Source: Chloroflexota bacterium (GTDB lineage Bacteria; Chloroflexota; Dehalococcoidia; SHYD01). Taken from it: DNA of 44,712 nt. Below are positions 42,974 to 44,712 of the stretch, piece by piece. A program made the position numbers and the translations under genes. The notes beneath the pieces are model-generated. The model saw only the letters and a program-made list of their open reading frames with translations, was not told the origin of the DNA and ran no database searches. How positions within the stretch are numbered: the stretch's first letter is position 1; every line of letters begins with the position of its first letter. The DNA lies in assembly GCA_016190485.1 (NCBI GenBank), contig JACPQN010000037.1:1-44712 (forward strand), in the 5' to 3' direction.

Positions 42974-44712
42974 ATGACCACAGAACCCGCCGTCACCGAC
43001 AAAGAAGAGACCCCGGAGACCCTGGAGTTGCCGGTCCTGCCACGGTGGGACACGGTAGTATACCCGGGCGTCATCGCCCAGTTGCTGGTGCGCAGCGAGC
43101 GTTCCCTGCGCGCGCTGGAGCACGCCATGGCCCACGACCGCCAGATCGTGGTGGTCAGCCGCAAGAACGCGCCGCCGGAGGAAGTGACCCTCAAGACGCT
43201 GTACCGCATCGGCACGGTGGCGACGGTGGGGCGGCTGCTCCGCATGCCCGATGGCTTCACCCAGGTGTGGCTCCAGGGTGACCGGCGCGTGCGGGTGCTG
43301 AGTCTCCGACGCAGGGGAAGCTTCCTTGCCGTGAACACGAAGCCCATCCAGGAGAAGGAGCAGCAGGCGCAGGAGGTGGGGATCGAGGCCCGCATGCGAG
43401 AGACCCTGGCCCTCTTCGAGAAGTGCAGCAACCTCTCGGAGCAGGTGCCCCAGGAAGCCTACATCATGGCCATGAACGCCAGCGGCCCCGGCCACCTGGC
43501 CGATCTCATCGCCTCGTCCCTGAACCTGAGCCTCCAGCAGCGCCAGGAGGTGCTGGAGGTGCTGGACCCGCTGACGCGCCTGGACCGGGTGACGGCCCTA
43601 GTGGCCAAGGAGCTGGACCTGCTGGAGCTCCAGAGCAAGATTCACACGCAGGTCCAGGAGGAGGTAGACCGGTCTCAGCGGGAGTACTTCCTGCGGGAGC
43701 AGCTGCGGGCCATCCAGAAGGAGCTGGGACAGGTGGACCCCCTGACCCGGGCGGCCAACGAGCTGCGGGAGCGGGCAGACAAGGCCGGTATGCCCGAGGC
43801 GGTGCTGGAGAAGGTCCAGGAGGAGCTGGACCGCCTGGCCGGGATGCCGCCGGGGAACCCGGAGGTTACGGTGGCCCGCAACTACCTGGACTGGCTGGTG
43901 AACCTTCCCTGGTCTACCCAGACCGAGGACCAGCTGAACATCTCGGACGCGGCCAAGATCCTGGACAAGAACCATCACGGCTTGAGGAAGGTGAAGGAGC
44001 GGATACTGGAGTACATGGCCGTGCGCAAGCTGGCCCAGGACCGGCTGCGCAGCCCCATCCTCTGCTTTGTGGGGCCGCCTGGCGTGGGCAAGACCAGCCT
44101 GGGCAAGTCCATCGCCGAGGCCCTGGGCCGCAAGTTCGTGCGGGTGAGCCTGGGCGGCATCCGGGACGAGGCGGAGATCCGGGGGCATCGCCGCACCTAC
44201 ATCGGGGCGCTGCCCGGCCGCATCATCCAGACCATGCGCACCGCCGGCACCTCCAACCCCGTGTTCATGCTGGACGAGATCGACAAAGTGGGCACCGACT
44301 TCCGGGGCGATCCCTCCTCGGCGCTGCTGGAGGTGCTGGACCCGGAGCAGAACCACGCCTTCAGCGACCATTTCCTTGAGGTCCCCTACGACCTGTCCAA
44401 GGTCCTGTTTGTCACCACGGCCAACGTCCTGGACCCCATTCTTCCTGCCCTGCGCGACCGCATGGAGGTGATTGAGCTGCCTGGCTACACCGAGGAGGAG
44501 AAGCTGGAAATAGCCAAGCGGTTCATTGTAACCAGGCAGGTCAAAGAGCATGGCCTAACTGAAGAGCAGCTCCGGTTTTCCCCCAAAGCTATCCGGCGCC
44601 TTATTCGGGAGTATACGCGAGAGGCCGGCGTGCGAAACCTGGAACGGGAGCTGGGCTCCATTTGCCGGAAGGTGGCCAAGCGCGTGGCCGAAGGGCAGTC
44701 CACCCCAAGCAC
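42974..44712 (+). CDS. lon: ATP-dependent protease Lon, 5' part (runs off the window)
   Basis: About 579 codons, still open at the edge. N-terminal substrate-binding LON domain (about 17-210, LPVLPRWDTVVYPGV), a coiled segment (QREYFLREQLRAIQKELG), then the AAA+ module: Walker A GPPGVGKTSLGKSIA (about 366-380), RVSLGGIRDEAEIRGHRRTYIGALPGRI, Walker B VFMLDEIDK (about 430) and the sensor REAGVRNLERELG. The Ser-Lys protease domain lies beyond the window. It degrades damaged and regulatory proteins in the cytosol. Confidence 0.96.
   Translation, partial: MTTEPAVTDKEETPETLELPVLPRWDTVVYPGVIAQLLVRSERSLRALEHAMAHDRQIVVVSRKNAPPEEVTLKTLYRIGTVATVGRLLRMPDGFTQVWLQGDRRVRVLSLRRRGSFLAVNTKPIQEKEQQAQEVGIEARMRETLALFEKCSNLSEQVPQEAYIMAMNASGPGHLADLIASSLNLSLQQRQEVLEVLDPLTRLDRVTALVAKELDLLELQSKIHTQVQEEVDRSQREYFLREQLRAIQKELGQVDPLTRAANELRERADKAGMPEAVLEKVQEELDRLAGMPPGNPEVTVARNYLDWLVNLPWSTQTEDQLNISDAAKILDKNHHGLRKVKERILEYMAVRKLAQDRLRSPILCFVGPPGVGKTSLGKSIAEALGRKFVRVSLGGIRDEAEIRGHRRTYIGALPGRIIQTMRTAGTSNPVFMLDEIDKVGTDFRGDPSSALLEVLDPEQNHAFSDHFLEVPYDLSKVLFVTTANVLDPILPALRDRMEVIELPGYTEEEKLEIAKRFIVTRQVKEHGLTEEQLRFSPKAIRRLIREYTREAGVRNLERELGSICRKVAKRVAEGQSTPS

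Overview
The window is 44.7 kb of high-GC bacterial DNA with short intergenic gaps and many GTG starts and stop/start overlaps. The gene content suggests an uncultured member of the Chloroflexota, perhaps Dehalococcoidia or a relative. The reasons are a btuFCD-cobT-cobS-cbiA-cbiB-cobD-cobC-cobQ-cobU block, glycine dehydrogenase split into two subunits, Thr/Pro-linker surface proteins with YCF48 repeats, and many dispersed palindromes of the CCTGAGC..GTCGAAGG type. The taxonomy is an inference; no rRNA or strong phylogenetic marker was used.

Layout. (1) 1-2.35 kb: tandem direct repeats and two paralogous fumarylacetoacetate-hydrolase-type enzymes on the minus strand. (2) 2.35-6.7 kb: an accessory stretch with less GC-rich coding. 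It holds a 5'-truncated YCF48-repeat protein, a small SH3-like protein, a DUF5678-like/retropepsin-like protease pair bracketed by a 31-bp direct repeat, and a toxin-antitoxin pair whose toxin lacks a normal start codon. (3) 6.77-18.06 kb: a cobalamin riboswitch followed by an 11-kb block for corrinoid uptake (BtuF, BtuC, BtuD), late amidation, nucleotide-loop assembly and lower-ligand activation. Corrin-ring genes and the adenosyltransferase are not here, which fits salvage of imported corrinoids. (4) 18.2-22.6 kb: class II aldolase, TIGR04076 protein, zinc-type dehydrogenase, P-loop kinase and MFS exporter. (5) 22.6-28.3 kb: the glycine cleavage genes gcvT, gcvH, gcvPA and gcvPB, with pyrE and an unknown 99-aa gene between gcvT and gcvH. 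(6) 28.4-35.75 kb: tyrosine recombinase, lipoprotein metalloprotease, a frameshifted LOG-like gene, SQR-like flavoprotein, enolase, two small envelope proteins and a SAM methyltransferase. (7) 35.8-42.8 kb, minus strand: tRNA-Ser(GGA), CoA transferase, Nudix hydrolase, two dienoyl-CoA-reductase-like SDRs around an enoyl-CoA hydratase, aroH, trpA and a DsbA/FrnE-like protein. (8) 42.97 kb to the end: the 5' part of lon.

The most interesting observation is that two unrelated genes carry an in-frame TGA exactly where their families have a conserved functional cysteine. One is the ArsM-like methyltransferase at 34975-35751 (codon 202). The other is the FrnE-like thioredoxin-fold protein at 42168-42803 (codon 18, giving U-P-W-C instead of C-P-W-C). 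In both, the reading frame continues with family-typical sequence to a normal stop, and a hairpin with GU in its apical loop lies just downstream. I read both as selenoproteins, so the organism should encode SelA, SelB, SelD and tRNA-Sec elsewhere. Standard gene calling would truncate both genes.
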